DNA of 64,000 nucleotides from Arachnopeziza araneosa (Eukaryota; Ascomycota; Leotiomycetes; Helotiales; Arachnopezizaceae): NCBI GenBank assembly GCA_003988855.1, contig QYAI01000066.1, positions 124,001 through 188,000 on the forward strand, given 5' to 3'. The notes beneath the pieces are model-generated. The model saw only the letters and a program-made list of their open reading frames with translations. It was not told the origin of the DNA and did no database searches. Positions 1-10,893 of the stretch are shown piece by piece (positions within the stretch are counted from its first letter, which is position 1; the number at the start of each line of letters is the position of its first letter). A program made the translations under genes and the position numbers.

Positions 1-292
1 GGATCATTGCGAAATGACAATCACACTTCTCAACCAGTTCAAAGCGATCTCTCAAGCGCCTTGCGGTTGTCGAGATATTATGGTTCTGACACGTCCAAGA
101 TGGCGAGAAAAGACGGTGCGTGCTGATTTGCTCCCCTGAATCACATCCACGTCCCGCCAAACCCCTGCCGTCAGCCTGTCAGCTTCAGCCTTCTGTTACC
201 TAGGGTGCCGTCGTCTGGAAGATCCCCCCTTCTCCCCACCGCTGCGCCATTAAGGTGTATCGCAAATCGCCAACCTGGCCAAGTTCAAGATC

Positions 293-2238
293 ATGAAGTG
301 GTTTAAGAAGAAGACCAAGACCAGGTCCAGCTTTGACGACTACGCAGCCTACAAGCCCCAGCTCGCCTCACATTCCGCTTCCCCGCCAAGAGGAAGCTCG
401 CCGATCAAGAACCTCCCTCCTCCCGTGCTAGAGCGCATCTTCGCGTTCGTGTGTCCACATACCAAAGATGAGACATACGAGAGCTGCGAGCAGTCAGCGC
501 TGGAGGATACCTGCATGCTGTGCGATCTGCGCGATCTAGCCCAATGCACCAAGGTCTCGAGGAAATGGCGGAAACTGGCGGGGAATGTCCTGTAAGTGTA
601 GCTTCCCGTTGTGGCTGCATCTGGCTGAGATTGTATGCAGGTATCGCAGCATTCGCATCGACCAGGTACACTATTGCGACCGTGAGGATATACTCGCAGA
701 GCGGCGAAAGCGGAGATCCTTCATGAGTCGCAATGCGGAACCCGAAGATACAGCTCAGGCTCGACTGCAGTTGCTCTGCAGAACGCTGAGAGAGGATAAA
801 GCAAGGCTTGCGGGGACTGTCGAGTTCCTCAAGACATCTTATATGACGAGAGAAACATGCAAGGCGGACCTTGCGAGAGCTGTCCAGGTCCTCCCAAATC
901 TTCGATATGTGGACCTCCCAGAAGGATTCTTTAGTGACGACCCATCATGCAACGCCTTGAAGCAAGAACTCCAGGCGAGCTGTCGAGATATAAGAAAGAT
1001 GGCATATTCTGGAGGAGCTGAGAGAAGTCTGGAATACCTAGCCAGTGGGACGTTGTGGCGCAACCTGGAAGTACTGGAGCTCTCAAAGTTAAATATGGAT
1101 CCTACAATCTTAAGACACGCCCTTGGGACCTTGCCGCTGCTTCGAGCTTTAAAGATTACCGATATGAAATCATTCCATGACGATTTATTTGAACATAGCC
1201 AATACCTTCCTCCATTTCCCGCTCTCCGGGAGCTTATATTTGAGAATACGCCTAATGTCACTGCTGATGGCCTTTCCAGCTACCTTATGAATTCTGATGT
1301 CTCAATTGCCCTTACAACTCTGTCTCTTAGCACAACTGGTGTTCATCCAGCAACGCTGCATCAAATTCTAGCTTCGGCTCCAAATCTCCAACATCTATCT
1401 ATTATCGAATCCGTTTCAACCTCCTTCCCTGCGGCTAATATACCAACCCTCCAATCCTCCACAGTCAAAACCTTCCACTATGAGATCACGTCTGCCTCAT
1501 CAGCAAACTCCTACGCTACCACCACCGCAAGTTATTACGCCTATCTCACCTCTTCTCTTATGTCTGGTGGTCTACCAAATCTAGAGGAGTTGTATGTGCG
1601 AGGTACGTCACTTAACCCACTTTCTTGCTCGAAACTCAACTGACCATGTTTTAGATCCCGACTTTCCTGAATCCCTCCTCGACCTATCACCACCAATGCC
1701 CGCATTTGCCAGCGACCCTGACAACTTCCCTCCACCCCCAAATCTCCATCAAGCGCACACCCGCTCACAATCAAATCCTTTCCTCTCCAGGAATGCCAAC
1801 CGATTCAGCTCCAACAATCCATTCGCCACCTCCTCTCTCCCAAAAACCCAAACTGAACCACAGATCCATCCATTCTCACCACCAAAACCCCCGTGCCAGT
1901 CCGCACCTGGCCTTCCTCGAACCTTGCAAGTCTACTCCAAAGGCCTTGACGAGATGGAATGGAATTTCTCGAAGGTGGAGCCATCTACTAATGGCCGGAG
2001 GGGACAAGCTTCGCAAATGAGACCGATTAGTAGCTATGGACTTACAGGAGATATGGGGGCTTGGAAGGGAGCAGGTGGTGGGGCAAGGAGAAGTGTGGTT
2101 GTTGGGAATGGGTTTGGAGGGTTCTTGGCCGTCCCAGTTGAGGGGGATAGTGGAGGGAGGAAGGATGGGAGACCGAGTACAAGTGATGGTGGGAGAAGAG
2201 TACGGAGGGTCGGGAGCAAGGGAGATTTGTGGCGGTGA
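293..2238 (+). CDS. F-box protein with leucine-rich-repeat-like region
   Basis: Three exons: 293-591, 641-1602 and 1655-2238. The introns (592-640 with GTAAGT, 1603-1654 with GTACGT) restore one frame of 614 residues. Residues about 40-97 read as an F-box: PPPVLERIFAFV is followed by a Cys-containing insert and then LRDLAQCTKVSRKWRKLA. The middle (about 130-440) has regularly spaced Leu/Ile segments such as LRYVDLP, LEVLELSKL and LRALKITDM, as in the LRR part of fungal F-box/LRR proteins. The last 170 residues are Pro/Ser/Asn-rich and probably disordered. F-box proteins normally dock substrates to an SCF ubiquitin ligase through Skp1; the substrate here is unknown. The start is the first ATG of the open frame and encodes a basic MKWFKKK terminus. 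Confidence 0.85.
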
Positions 2239-2656
2239 GGTCTGAGTCATTGCAATGCTGGAGCTGAGGAGTGATGAGATTGTATGAGTAATGACGACTA
2301 AAATTGCCATGAGCGAAAGCGAGGTGGATCGCATTTTTTGCATCGAGCGTGGAATTGAATATACTAGCTTCATAAGTAGCATCGATGAATATAAGAATAT
2401 GAACCAATGTATCAAATTCAGAATTTGTCTGTTACCAATCTAATTTTAGAGGTTGAATGTCCCCTTGGGTCTGTAGACATTTAGGGTTGAGTGCGTCGGG
2501 ATTCCCCACATTCACCGAAGAGACCAATCGGAGCAGGGAGGTCAAAGTTTTGTTGCATTTCGACCTGATTTGATTCCATTCGATTAACATTACAGAAGGA
2601 TTTCGCTTCTGACTTTTTCAGGAAGGTGATTGCGGCTCCTAAGCGACACCGTTACC

Positions 2657-2664
2657 TATATAAT
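2657..2664 (+). promoter_or_regulatory. TATA-like box
   Basis: TATATAAT lies 57 bases upstream of the ATG at 2721 and is followed by a pyrimidine-rich stretch (about 2666-2712), a common fungal promoter layout. It supports starting the next gene at 2721 instead of the in-frame ATG at 2664, which overlaps the box itself. Confidence 0.45.
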
Positions 2665-2720
2665 TGTTTTCCTTCCCATCCTCTCCCCTTTTTCTTTTTC
2701 CATCCTTTACATTCATTCGT

Positions 2721-3764
2721 ATGTCTTCAGAGCGCGGCAAACGGTCGAATGAGTCTATAGTAGCCATGTTTGAGAAGTTCAGCCAGCTCCCGGTCGAGGT
2801 TCGCCTTCTGATCTGGACATTCGCTGCTTTCTGCGAGTGCCCTCAGATCATCCGTCTGGCTGTAACTCATACGTTTGATGCTGCTTTGAGAGGGTCGAAT
2901 GCATCATGGGCACACTTGTTTCCATCGTCGGCACAACCCAATCAGCCGCCGCTTCTGCATGCTTGTAGGGAGTCTCGCCGCATGGCAATATTATCCGGCG
3001 CGTATCTAGACAAGATGTGGTTGGACTGTAGCCCGTGGAATTCTGCCAAGAGAGACTATCTGGGTCCTCACACCTCTGTAAAAAACTGTCAGCACGAGGA
3101 TCGCCTCGAGGCTTTCAAGAATCGTGTGTATTGGAAACCGCATTTCGATGTGGTCTACGTGCAAGAAGAACACGAGCGGCCCTGCGAGCCTAATTCAGCA
3201 TGTAATTACAAAACTTCCATGGATAGACTCGATGCCGATTTCAAGATAGACAGGCGGGTCAAGTACATGGCCTTCGACTTCAGCGTCTGGAATAAACAGG
3301 AGAGAGCCCTCAATGGCGGAGCTTTCGAGGCCGAGGGGCTAGAAGCCTGCTACGTAGTCGTCGACAAGGAAAGATTCAAGCTGTCTTCCAGCTTGAGGCT
3401 GAAAAGATGCACCCCCAAAGTCGTCGACGTCGCCTTCCACCGCGAGTGTCTCCGGCTGGGACGGGAAGCCACCGTGACGATGCAGATCGAGCAGTTCCAC
3501 GGCGGGCCCATCGCCTCGACGTACCGCCCTCCCCCTGCCGAGCGCGACGAGATCGAGGTCAGGTTCGTCGAGACGCTCGAGGACGTCGTTCGGGATATCG
3601 AGGAGCGAACTATCTATGAGACGCTCTGGGACGAGAGAGAGTTGCCGTACTTTAGATTGTGCAAGTGTCCCCAGAGGAAGGGCAGGTGTGTCCCCAAGTT
3701 GAAACGAGAGCCAGAGCCGGATCTCGATGGTTCGAATAATCTAGACGACCTCTTTGGTCCGTGA
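2721..3764 (+). CDS. 2EXR-domain protein
   Basis: Single exon, 347 residues from ATG 2721. An in-frame ATG at 2664 would add 19 hydrophobic residues but overlaps the TATA box. Residues about 18-45 contain FSQLPVEVRLLIWTFA, the hallmark of the fungal 2EXR domain (formerly seen as F-box-like), followed by the usual RESRRMA helix and the long spacer region. The C-terminal end is acidic and charged (REPEPDLDGSNNLDDL). The 2EXR family is greatly expanded in Leotiomycetes and Sordariomycetes and has no established biochemical role. No secretion signal or membrane segment is visible. The gene lies 482 bases downstream of the F-box gene on the same strand. Confidence 0.8.
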   Translation: MSSERGKRSNESIVAMFEKFSQLPVEVRLLIWTFAAFCECPQIIRLAVTHTFDAALRGSNASWAHLFPSSAQPNQPPLLHACRESRRMAILSGAYLDKMWLDCSPWNSAKRDYLGPHTSVKNCQHEDRLEAFKNRVYWKPHFDVVYVQEEHERPCEPNSACNYKTSMDRLDADFKIDRRVKYMAFDFSVWNKQERALNGGAFEAEGLEACYVVVDKERFKLSSSLRLKRCTPKVVDVAFHRECLRLGREATVTMQIEQFHGGPIASTYRPPPAERDEIEVRFVETLEDVVRDIEERTIYETLWDERELPYFRLCKCPQRKGRCVPKLKREPEPDLDGSNNLDDLFGP

Positions 3765-4490
3765 AATTGAAATCGCTGTAGAGAAATATTACAAGATTGG
3801 ACGCGCAAATCTTTGTTGGCATTGTGAGAGAGAAGAATCAAATTGAAACATTTCACACATCTCGAGGCTAGAAGGACAATCGTACTAATTCTCGGTTTTA
3901 TTTTGGTCATCTGAAATCTTGTTAGTGAGTAGGAAAAGTATGTAAAACTCGTAAATCCAATAAAAAGTCTAGTTTTCTCTCAATGATATCTGTCTTAAAG
4001 CTCTTTGATGAGAGAATAGAATCAAGGTTGGTACTGGTTAACAAAGTGTCAAAGGTTCTCTTCCTAGAATCCTAAAACCACCGACATTTTCACTATATTA
4101 CATCCTCTCAAGTAAAATAGCTTGAATTCGATTGATTTATTCCGGTCTAAACAGCCATGCAGTTTTAATTGCTCACATCTGCATCCATCATCCCCCTTCT
4201 TCAGCTGGGTCAAATATTGGAGCTATATGACTTTGCGCATTCGACAAGGCCTGTGTGTTGGTCAATTCTTTGGCTCTGTGTGGTGGATATAGCATTCTAT
4301 TTACCTATCGTCTAGAACTAGAAGGGTTAAGAGATGGGGTTGTAACACCTTAAAGTGTCGCCGGGTGAATATTTTCAGCACTTTGAGTGGATTGAAAAGA
4401 TTTGCGTGCATTTTAATTTCTGAAAATGGATCTTGTTCATGATTGAGACTAATAAAAGTGAGTTTTATATTCAGCTTATTCTTTACGTTT
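3765..4490. other. Convergent intergenic region
   Basis: AT-rich 3' flanks of the 2EXR gene and of the zinc-finger/WD40 gene. Only short, unconvincing ORFs occur on either strand. No RNA gene or repeat was recognised. Confidence 0.6.
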
Positions 4491-7330
4491 TCATGGCGCA
4501 ATATCCCATAGCCGTACAGTGTTATCGTCTGATCCCGATGCCAGCTTACTTCCATCAGGTGAAAATACGACGCTTTGAACCCCTTCTGAATGGCCCTCCA
4601 AAATCCTGGATTTCCTAGTCCTCATATTCCATACTCGAATAGTAGTATCCGCTGATCCTGACGCTAGCTTGCTCCCATCAGGTGAAAATGCAACACTATA
4701 GACTGAGTGTGTATGGCCTTCTAGCATTTGCTCAACTTTTCCAGCCGTAACATCCCATACTCGAATAGTATTGTCCGCTGATCCTGACGCTAGCTTGCTT
4801 CCATCAGGTGAAAATGCAACGCTATAGACTGAGTATGTATGGCCTTCTAGCATTTGCTCAACTTTTCCAGCCGTAACATCCCATACTCGAATAGTATTGT
4901 CCGCTGATCCTGACGCTAGCTTGCTCCCATCAGGTGAAAATGCAACACTATAGACTGAGTCTATATGGCCTTCGAGCGTTTGCTCAGCTTGTCCAGTCAT
5001 AACATCCCATACTCGAATAGTACCGCCTCCTGATGGTGACGCTAGCTTCCTCCCATCAGGTGAAATTGCAACACAATAGACTGAGTCTGTATGGCCTTCG
5101 AGCGTTTGCTCAGCTTGTCCAGTCATAACATCCCATACTCGAACAGTACCATCTCTTGATCCTGACGCTAGCTTGCTTCCATCAGGTGAAAATACAACAC
5201 TCCAAACCCTCGCTCTGTGGCCTTCAAACGTCCTCTCAATTTGCTTAGTCGCTATATCCAACAATTTTACCGTATAATCGTCTGATCCGAATGCCAACTT
5301 GCTCCCATCGGGCGAAAATACGGCACAATTAAAATCATCCGAGCCCTTGAAAATTATGCTTCTCTTAATCTTTGCTTCTCGAACCGACCTAATCAATTTA
5401 TTTCGCACCTATATTTTTGTTAATTTTTGTTTCTTTTTAAGAAATATATGCCTATTAGCTTGCCTTTATTATCAAATAACAGTGGTACCCTAATAGTTCG
5501 AAGGGTTTTCGAGGTTCGAAACGCGAAGAACGAGAATTGTGAAGGGAAGAGAGGATTTTATCACCAACGATGTCGTTTGTATCTAATTGTTTCTTCTCAT
5601 GCGCAGTAGAAAGAATGCCACACCAATTCCCTAGTCTATCGCCGAGTAGCTCGAGATATTGATTTGGCACTTCTTCATCCGGTATAGGTGGGCTGGGTGT
5701 TACTCTTTCTGCACTAGACATAATTTCTAAAAATTCTGAATGATCCCCGAGGAGTTCTTCAACTGGAAACATTGGCCGTTCCATCGTGCTGCGAGATTTT
5801 TTAAAAAGGCTATTGCTGATTTTAGAAGAGTTCTTTGGGTCGTCATCTTTTTCTTCCTCGAAGGAGGGGAGCGTGTAGAGAGCCAAGTATTTCAGATGGT
5901 CGCCGATGTGCAGAATCATGTTCGCTGGTGACTCGCCACAGAAAGGACAGTCGCTATTGAATACGTTCTCCAGAGGACGAGCACTGCTTGCCGCAATATA
6001 ATCCAACATCTCATTCTCAAAGTCTCCCGGATGGTCAGTCTGCATATGTGTCTTGAATTCCTCCTGCGAGAGAAATATTAAGGGGCCGTGATCTCGTGCC
6101 ACACAGTGCCACCTCATAGCATGCTCCGTTCGCATATGCTCAAGCCACTCCTTGCTCGTGGGGTAAAGCTCCAGAGATGTATCACAGGGATCGAATAGAC
6201 AGACGTAAGGGTAAAGATCTTTTTGTACATGTTGTCTCTATGGGCTTTAGCAGCTGCTTGATTAAGCCCTCAGAATGTACTCACGACCATTTTTTCACCT
6301 CCAAACCCTCAACACAGTTTAGTATGATGCAACAGTAGTCACAAACAAAATTCTTCCCTGCTCTTGCGGCACGCGGCAATGGAGGAATGAGACTCTGATC
6401 TTGCTTTCTTAAAGGAGTTGTGAGAGCGGATGAAATTGTTGAATAAGCTTTCGGTGTCTTCAATCGCTCAGGCTTGAGGGTAGTGGCAGTGAGTTGTGAA
6501 GGAGCATACATGCGCTGTGCGAGAGTTTTCACTTCGCCTGACTTTTGGGGGACGACGAAAGATACCTTGGGGCTAAATTGAGGTGCGTCTAGTTTTTCCG
6601 GGGCCCTGGGGATTAAGGACTCTTGCTGAATTGTCCATCGTTGGTTCCTGGACTGCCGGTACATTATTCTTTTGCGCCTCAACACAATACTCTCGGCTAA
6701 TCGCGATCGGAGATTCTGAGGGAGGGCTGGGAATTCCTTCTTAATTGTTCCTGAATACAAATCTATCCATTGAGGGGTAAGATCTTTCGAAGTTGGATCA
6801 TCCGGATCAGTGAGGCGAAACTTTGTAGCCCGCTCATTCTGACCTAAGGAGCTTGCTTTACGGATCGAATTTGAAAGGCGAAGAAGCCAATCAATGCTTT
6901 CTTGGATTCCATTGTTCACTTCGATGAAACCGTCGACTGGTAAACCCAAATCACGAGCTACCTCGGCCTTGCCATCGGAGTCCAGTTCAACTTGGCAGTC
7001 TTCTTGGACTGACAGGTCATAAGCGGAATATACAGAATTGAAGAAAAAGTGCTTACTCTGCTGGAGGCAATCGTCAATACTGACGAGGAGCTGGAGTATC
7101 AACTCTCGGATATCTAAAACCTCTCTCAAACGATAATCGAGCGATGCGTGAAGGTCTGCAAAAACTCCGATGTTTGCTGACCAAATTTGAAACCTTCCAA
7201 GCTGGTCTAATAGACTTGTCCAATGTTCCGAACTATTGCTTGCTTTAAGTAACCCAAGACACTTAAAGAAGAGGTCCAGGCAGTCCTTTGCCTTGCCGGC
7301 AATCGTAGGGTCTGTTATATTCGCTGCCAT
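4491..7330 (-). CDS. C2H2 zinc-finger/WD40-repeat protein of the fungal conflict type
   Basis: Three exons on the minus strand: 7330-6285, 6235-5489 and 5388-4491. The introns (6284-6236 with GTGAGT, 5488-5389 with GTACCA) keep a single 896-residue frame. The first ATG is 7330; the frame extends to a GTG at 7339. Residues 1-330 form a helical region (WTSLLDQLGRFQIWSANIGV and a downstream linker) often found at the N-terminus of fungal multidomain recognition proteins. About 330-430 is a multi-C2H2 block: CDYCC, YVCLFDPCD...HMRTEH, WHCVARDH...HMQTDH and CPFCGES...HIGDH. From about 605 to the end lie seven WD40 blades with SPDGSKLASGS motifs. There is no NACHT or NB-ARC segment between finger and propeller, so this is not a full NLR. 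The second intron is the weakest junction; the WD40 exon could be a separate gene. It is divergent from the S8 protease gene. A role in non-self or stress recognition is inferred. Confidence 0.75.
4660..5289 (-). repeat. 126-bp tandem repeats encoding WD40 blades
   Basis: The same landmark (GACGCTAGC) recurs at 4660, 4786, 4912, 5038 and 5164, exactly 126 bases apart, so each unit encodes one 42-residue WD40 blade. The units at 4660-4912 are nearly identical in DNA. Differences concentrate at a few codons: T/I then D/Y/H before SVYS, and the ADN/ADT/GGG/RDG triplet after GS. Confidence 0.9.
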
Positions 7331-7801
7331 GAATCTCACACCCCAGGTTGACTGGAGGCTATGATATTCCTGCTGAAGATGAAGTTTTGAGATGTTTACA
7401 CTCTAGATGAGTGTCTTAATTGGTTGAGAAAGCTGGTGGATGAAGTGAGGAGTGGTCACAGACCTCGTTCAAATGAAGAGGTGATTTGCTACGAGTACAC
7501 GACAGAGTACGAGCGTAAACGCAAGCATGTAGCTTCGTATATGTCGTATTAACTCTGGATAATGATTCACGACATGTCCTCTTCGTGTTTCATTTGTGAG
7601 AGGAGACGTTCTCTGGGGAGAAATAATGTCGATGAGTTGTCAGCTATCAACCAATGAGAAATGCTTGATAACCGCCCCGCTCGACGTGAGGCTGAGGGTG
7701 ATAAATCTTCTTCAATGATTTTGGCTGCTGTCTTGCGTGTTGTTTTGACGCAATATATCGTCTTAAGCTAGAGTCGTGGGTTTTCTGCCCATCAGTCGCG
7801 C
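7331..7801. promoter_or_regulatory. Shared divergent promoter region
   Basis: These 471 bases separate the starts of the zinc-finger/WD40 gene (minus) and the S8 protease gene (plus). No other coding frame fills it, so both promoters must lie here. Co-regulation of the two genes is possible but is inferred from geometry only. Confidence 0.5.
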
Positions 7802-10677
7802 ATGGCAACTACACATCTCCCGAAGCTACAGTCCTCCCCCGGGACCCAGGAAGCTCTGGAACTTCTCCTCAGCATTCTGCCCAACACACACAAACTCGCT
7901 GAGCTCCTGTACGTGGATCTCAAGCAGCCGCCGCTACGAGTTCGGAATCTTGTACGCTGGTTCCAAGCTGCGACATATGTTTTATATGGAGAGCTAGAAA
8001 GATTAAATCACCATGGTGCGGTAGAAAATAGGGCAGGTGTTATCCATAGGGCAGCACTGTGTCTAGACAAGATCGCTGGTCCGAAGCGTGCGCTGAGGGG
8101 TTTAGTAAAGTTACCATCTCCAAGGAGTAAAGGTAAACATGCTAACATTCGCATCTAGAAATTGCAACCCTATGCGAACCTCCAGGCTGTGCACTCTCTA
8201 CCGACTAGTGAATCCAAGAAAAAGTTCTTCTACGATCAACTAAAGCTTAGAGGGGCAGATCTTGGACAGGAGGTTTTGCGGACGCTAAGGGAATGTGGGG
8301 ACGACCTGCGCTGTATTGGCACAGATACAGGAGAAGATCTCGAATCTTTACCACCGGCCACGGAGGTTCCGAACGATTATGATAATGTCTGGACGAGTAC
8401 ACAAAATGCATACCATGCTCTCGCAGAATGTGCTTGTGAAATAGGTCACACTGAGGGCATCCATGAGACAACATTGCTGCTAGCTACTAAAATTTGTGGT
8501 CTCGACATCCTCATCCTGGAAACCAATTCGCGACGTTCAAATGAAGTACAAATCTTGGTTACCGAGAAACTAAGGTTAGTAAACCCATATTAAGATCCGT
8601 ATATAGACCCACTCCTCTCATTGAACTTGGCATCTCTAAAGTTCAAAGCAGACCGGAGACGAAATCCTGGCCCCAAAAGATAGCTTGTCCGTATATTGCG
8701 TGGAAGGAAACTCCGAATCCATCCATTTCCCGTGCCAATTTTAAATTAGAAGGCAATCAACTATGGAAGCTCGCTTCTAGCGAAAGAAAGTTTCCATCAG
8801 CAGAAGAGTATGAACAAGTCAGTTTCAAGGATTTGATTCAGTCGAACAGTGCAGGCTGGCCACATAGGGTTAGATTGATTCTAGCACTTACTCTTGCACA
8901 TTCCCTCCTCTATTTAAACGATGGACCGTGGCTGAACGGTTCCTGGAGTCGGTCAAAAATCCTCTTCTACAAAAGCAGATCACTTGTATCAGCACGACCT
9001 TTTCTGCGAACGGAATTCTTCAATGCCGAGAAGACACACTCAAATCTGCGCGGTAACTTCCATCAGTATCCAGGGATTTTGGATTTTGGAATTGCATTGC
9101 TGGAAATCCATTTTGGGAAACAAATTAATGAACTCTCAACCACCACACCTAGCCCCTGGGCAATGGCTTGTGAAACACTAGAACGACACTGGCTTGATAT
9201 GCAGGATGGTTACCGGAACGCTGTACAAGCATGCCTCCAGCCTAATTTTGGAATCGAAACTGACATGACGGCCGAAAAATTTCGAAGACGCATCTTCGAC
9301 AGGATTGTCAGCCCTCTGAAACAAGAATTGGAGAACGGTTTTAAGAATAGCACGAAACTGAACTCGCTGGATGAGACTGCTACCAATATTGATTTAATAT
9401 CTGGTCGAGATTCCGACTTTTCCGCCGCTCAGAAGTTCCCTACTCTCGCGTCACCCAAACCCCCACCTTGGCCACCTTTCACCCAACGGTTAGTGACCAA
9501 GCATCTATCAGCCTCAATTTTTACGACCGAGACAAATGCTGAGGCCCCGGACACGACTCGTTTGACCTCTACGAAGCCTACGAGCTTTTCTCTATTTGAG
9601 GATGAGAACCAATCTCAGAATATATCTGAGGAACAGTAAGTATTTTCCTCGCATCATTCTACTGTCTGTGCTATAGCATCAAGGTCTAATCTCTCCCAGA
9701 TGTCGGCAAACTGACGGCTGGATCCATCGATTCAAGGAACTCGTCAAATCAAAACTCAACTCTAGCTCTATAGATAACAATCGTATTACGGTTGCTATCT
9801 TAGATAGCGGAATCGATTTACGAAATTCTGATATTGACGCGCAATCGGATCGAATAAAGGATATTCGTAGTTGGGTGGACAGCAAAGCGGGAGTTAGAAT
9901 AAAACGCGGGGGAGATCTTTCCGGCCATGGAACACACATAGCAGGAATTATCCTAGATCTTGCACCAAATGTAGATATATACATTGCTCAAGTGACTGAA
10001 GCCCGCGAGCTCAACGATACAGAGCAGATTTTGAAGGTAACTCTATATCCTCCTCTAGGTTTATGAGAAGTTCTTACTTGACCTAGGCGTTCGAATATTC
10101 GTGGAAGACTTGGAAAGTGGACATGATTACAATGTCCTTCGGTTTTCAAGAATATATCCCCAAACTCGGTAAGGAAATAGAGGAGGCAGCACATCACGGC
10201 AAGATCATCTTTGCAGCAGCATCAAACGACGGAGGGAACTCACCGAGAGCTTTTCCTGCTTTACATAGTAGAGTGATTTGCGTACACTCTACCGATTCCA
10301 ACGGTAACAGATCGCAGTATAATCCATCCCCAAAGCCAAACAGGGATAACTTTAGTATTCTAGGGCAGGATATAAGCTCTTGTTGGCCTGGCGATAACGA
10401 GCCAGGAGCGAGTAGGCGGATGACAGGGACTTCGTTTGCGGCCCCAGTTGCGCTTGCCTTGGCGGCTTTTTTGATCGGTTATATACAACAGGAGATTCCA
10501 AACCTGAGCACATTCACCCAATTGAAAAGTTTCAATGGTATTGTCTCACTTTTTCATTTGTTTGTGAAGGCCAACGGCCCGAGAGATGGATATGATTTAA
10601 TTGCACCTTTTGAGTTCTTTCATAGGTTTGGATCAAACAAGATTCATGAGGATGTTAAGGATGCATTAACACCATAA
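7802..10677 (+). CDS. Subtilisin-like (S8) serine protease with large N-terminal DUF7580-like region
   Basis: Likely exons are 7802-8104, 8159-8574, 8607-9635, 9700-10036 and 10087-10677 (about 891 residues). Introns at 8105-8158 (GTAAAG, GCTAAC branch, TAG), 9636-9699 and 10037-10086 are good. The second junction is uncertain: 8575-8606 would be only 32 nt, while acceptors at 8648 or 8651 also keep frame but discard apparently coding sequence. The catalytic domain is complete: Asp in VAILDSGID (9803, about residue 618), His in SGHGTHIAG (9926, about 659), the Asn-containing region FAAASNDGG, and Ser in GTSFAAP (10432, about 811). The N-terminal 600 residues are helical and include LDFGIALLEIHFGK, resembling the DUF7580 region found in fungal NLR-like and protease proteins. 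No signal peptide is visible, so it is probably cytosolic. It is convergent, 216 bases away, with the gasdermin-like gene. By analogy with HET-Q2 of Podospora, it may cleave and activate that protein. Confidence 0.85.
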
Positions 10678-10893
10678 AAATATATAGGATATTTTTGGGC
10701 GTTATATAATTCTTTGGATCTTTTCAGACGGAAGTGTAGCAAATTGATGATTGAGATAATACTTCAGATGATATCAACGTTGACAGAGGTACAAAATGTA
10801 CCTTCTACCCAAGCGTTTCATTTGAACCGTTTCAAAATAATTTGTGACTAAAGAATGGAGAGATTTCACCTTGCCCTCATGTCCAAAACTTGA

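Noticed and set aside
4491..7330. A complete NLR (NACHT/NB-ARC) gene
   Set aside because: WD40 and zinc-finger parts are present, but no Walker A/B nucleotide-binding segment occurs between them.
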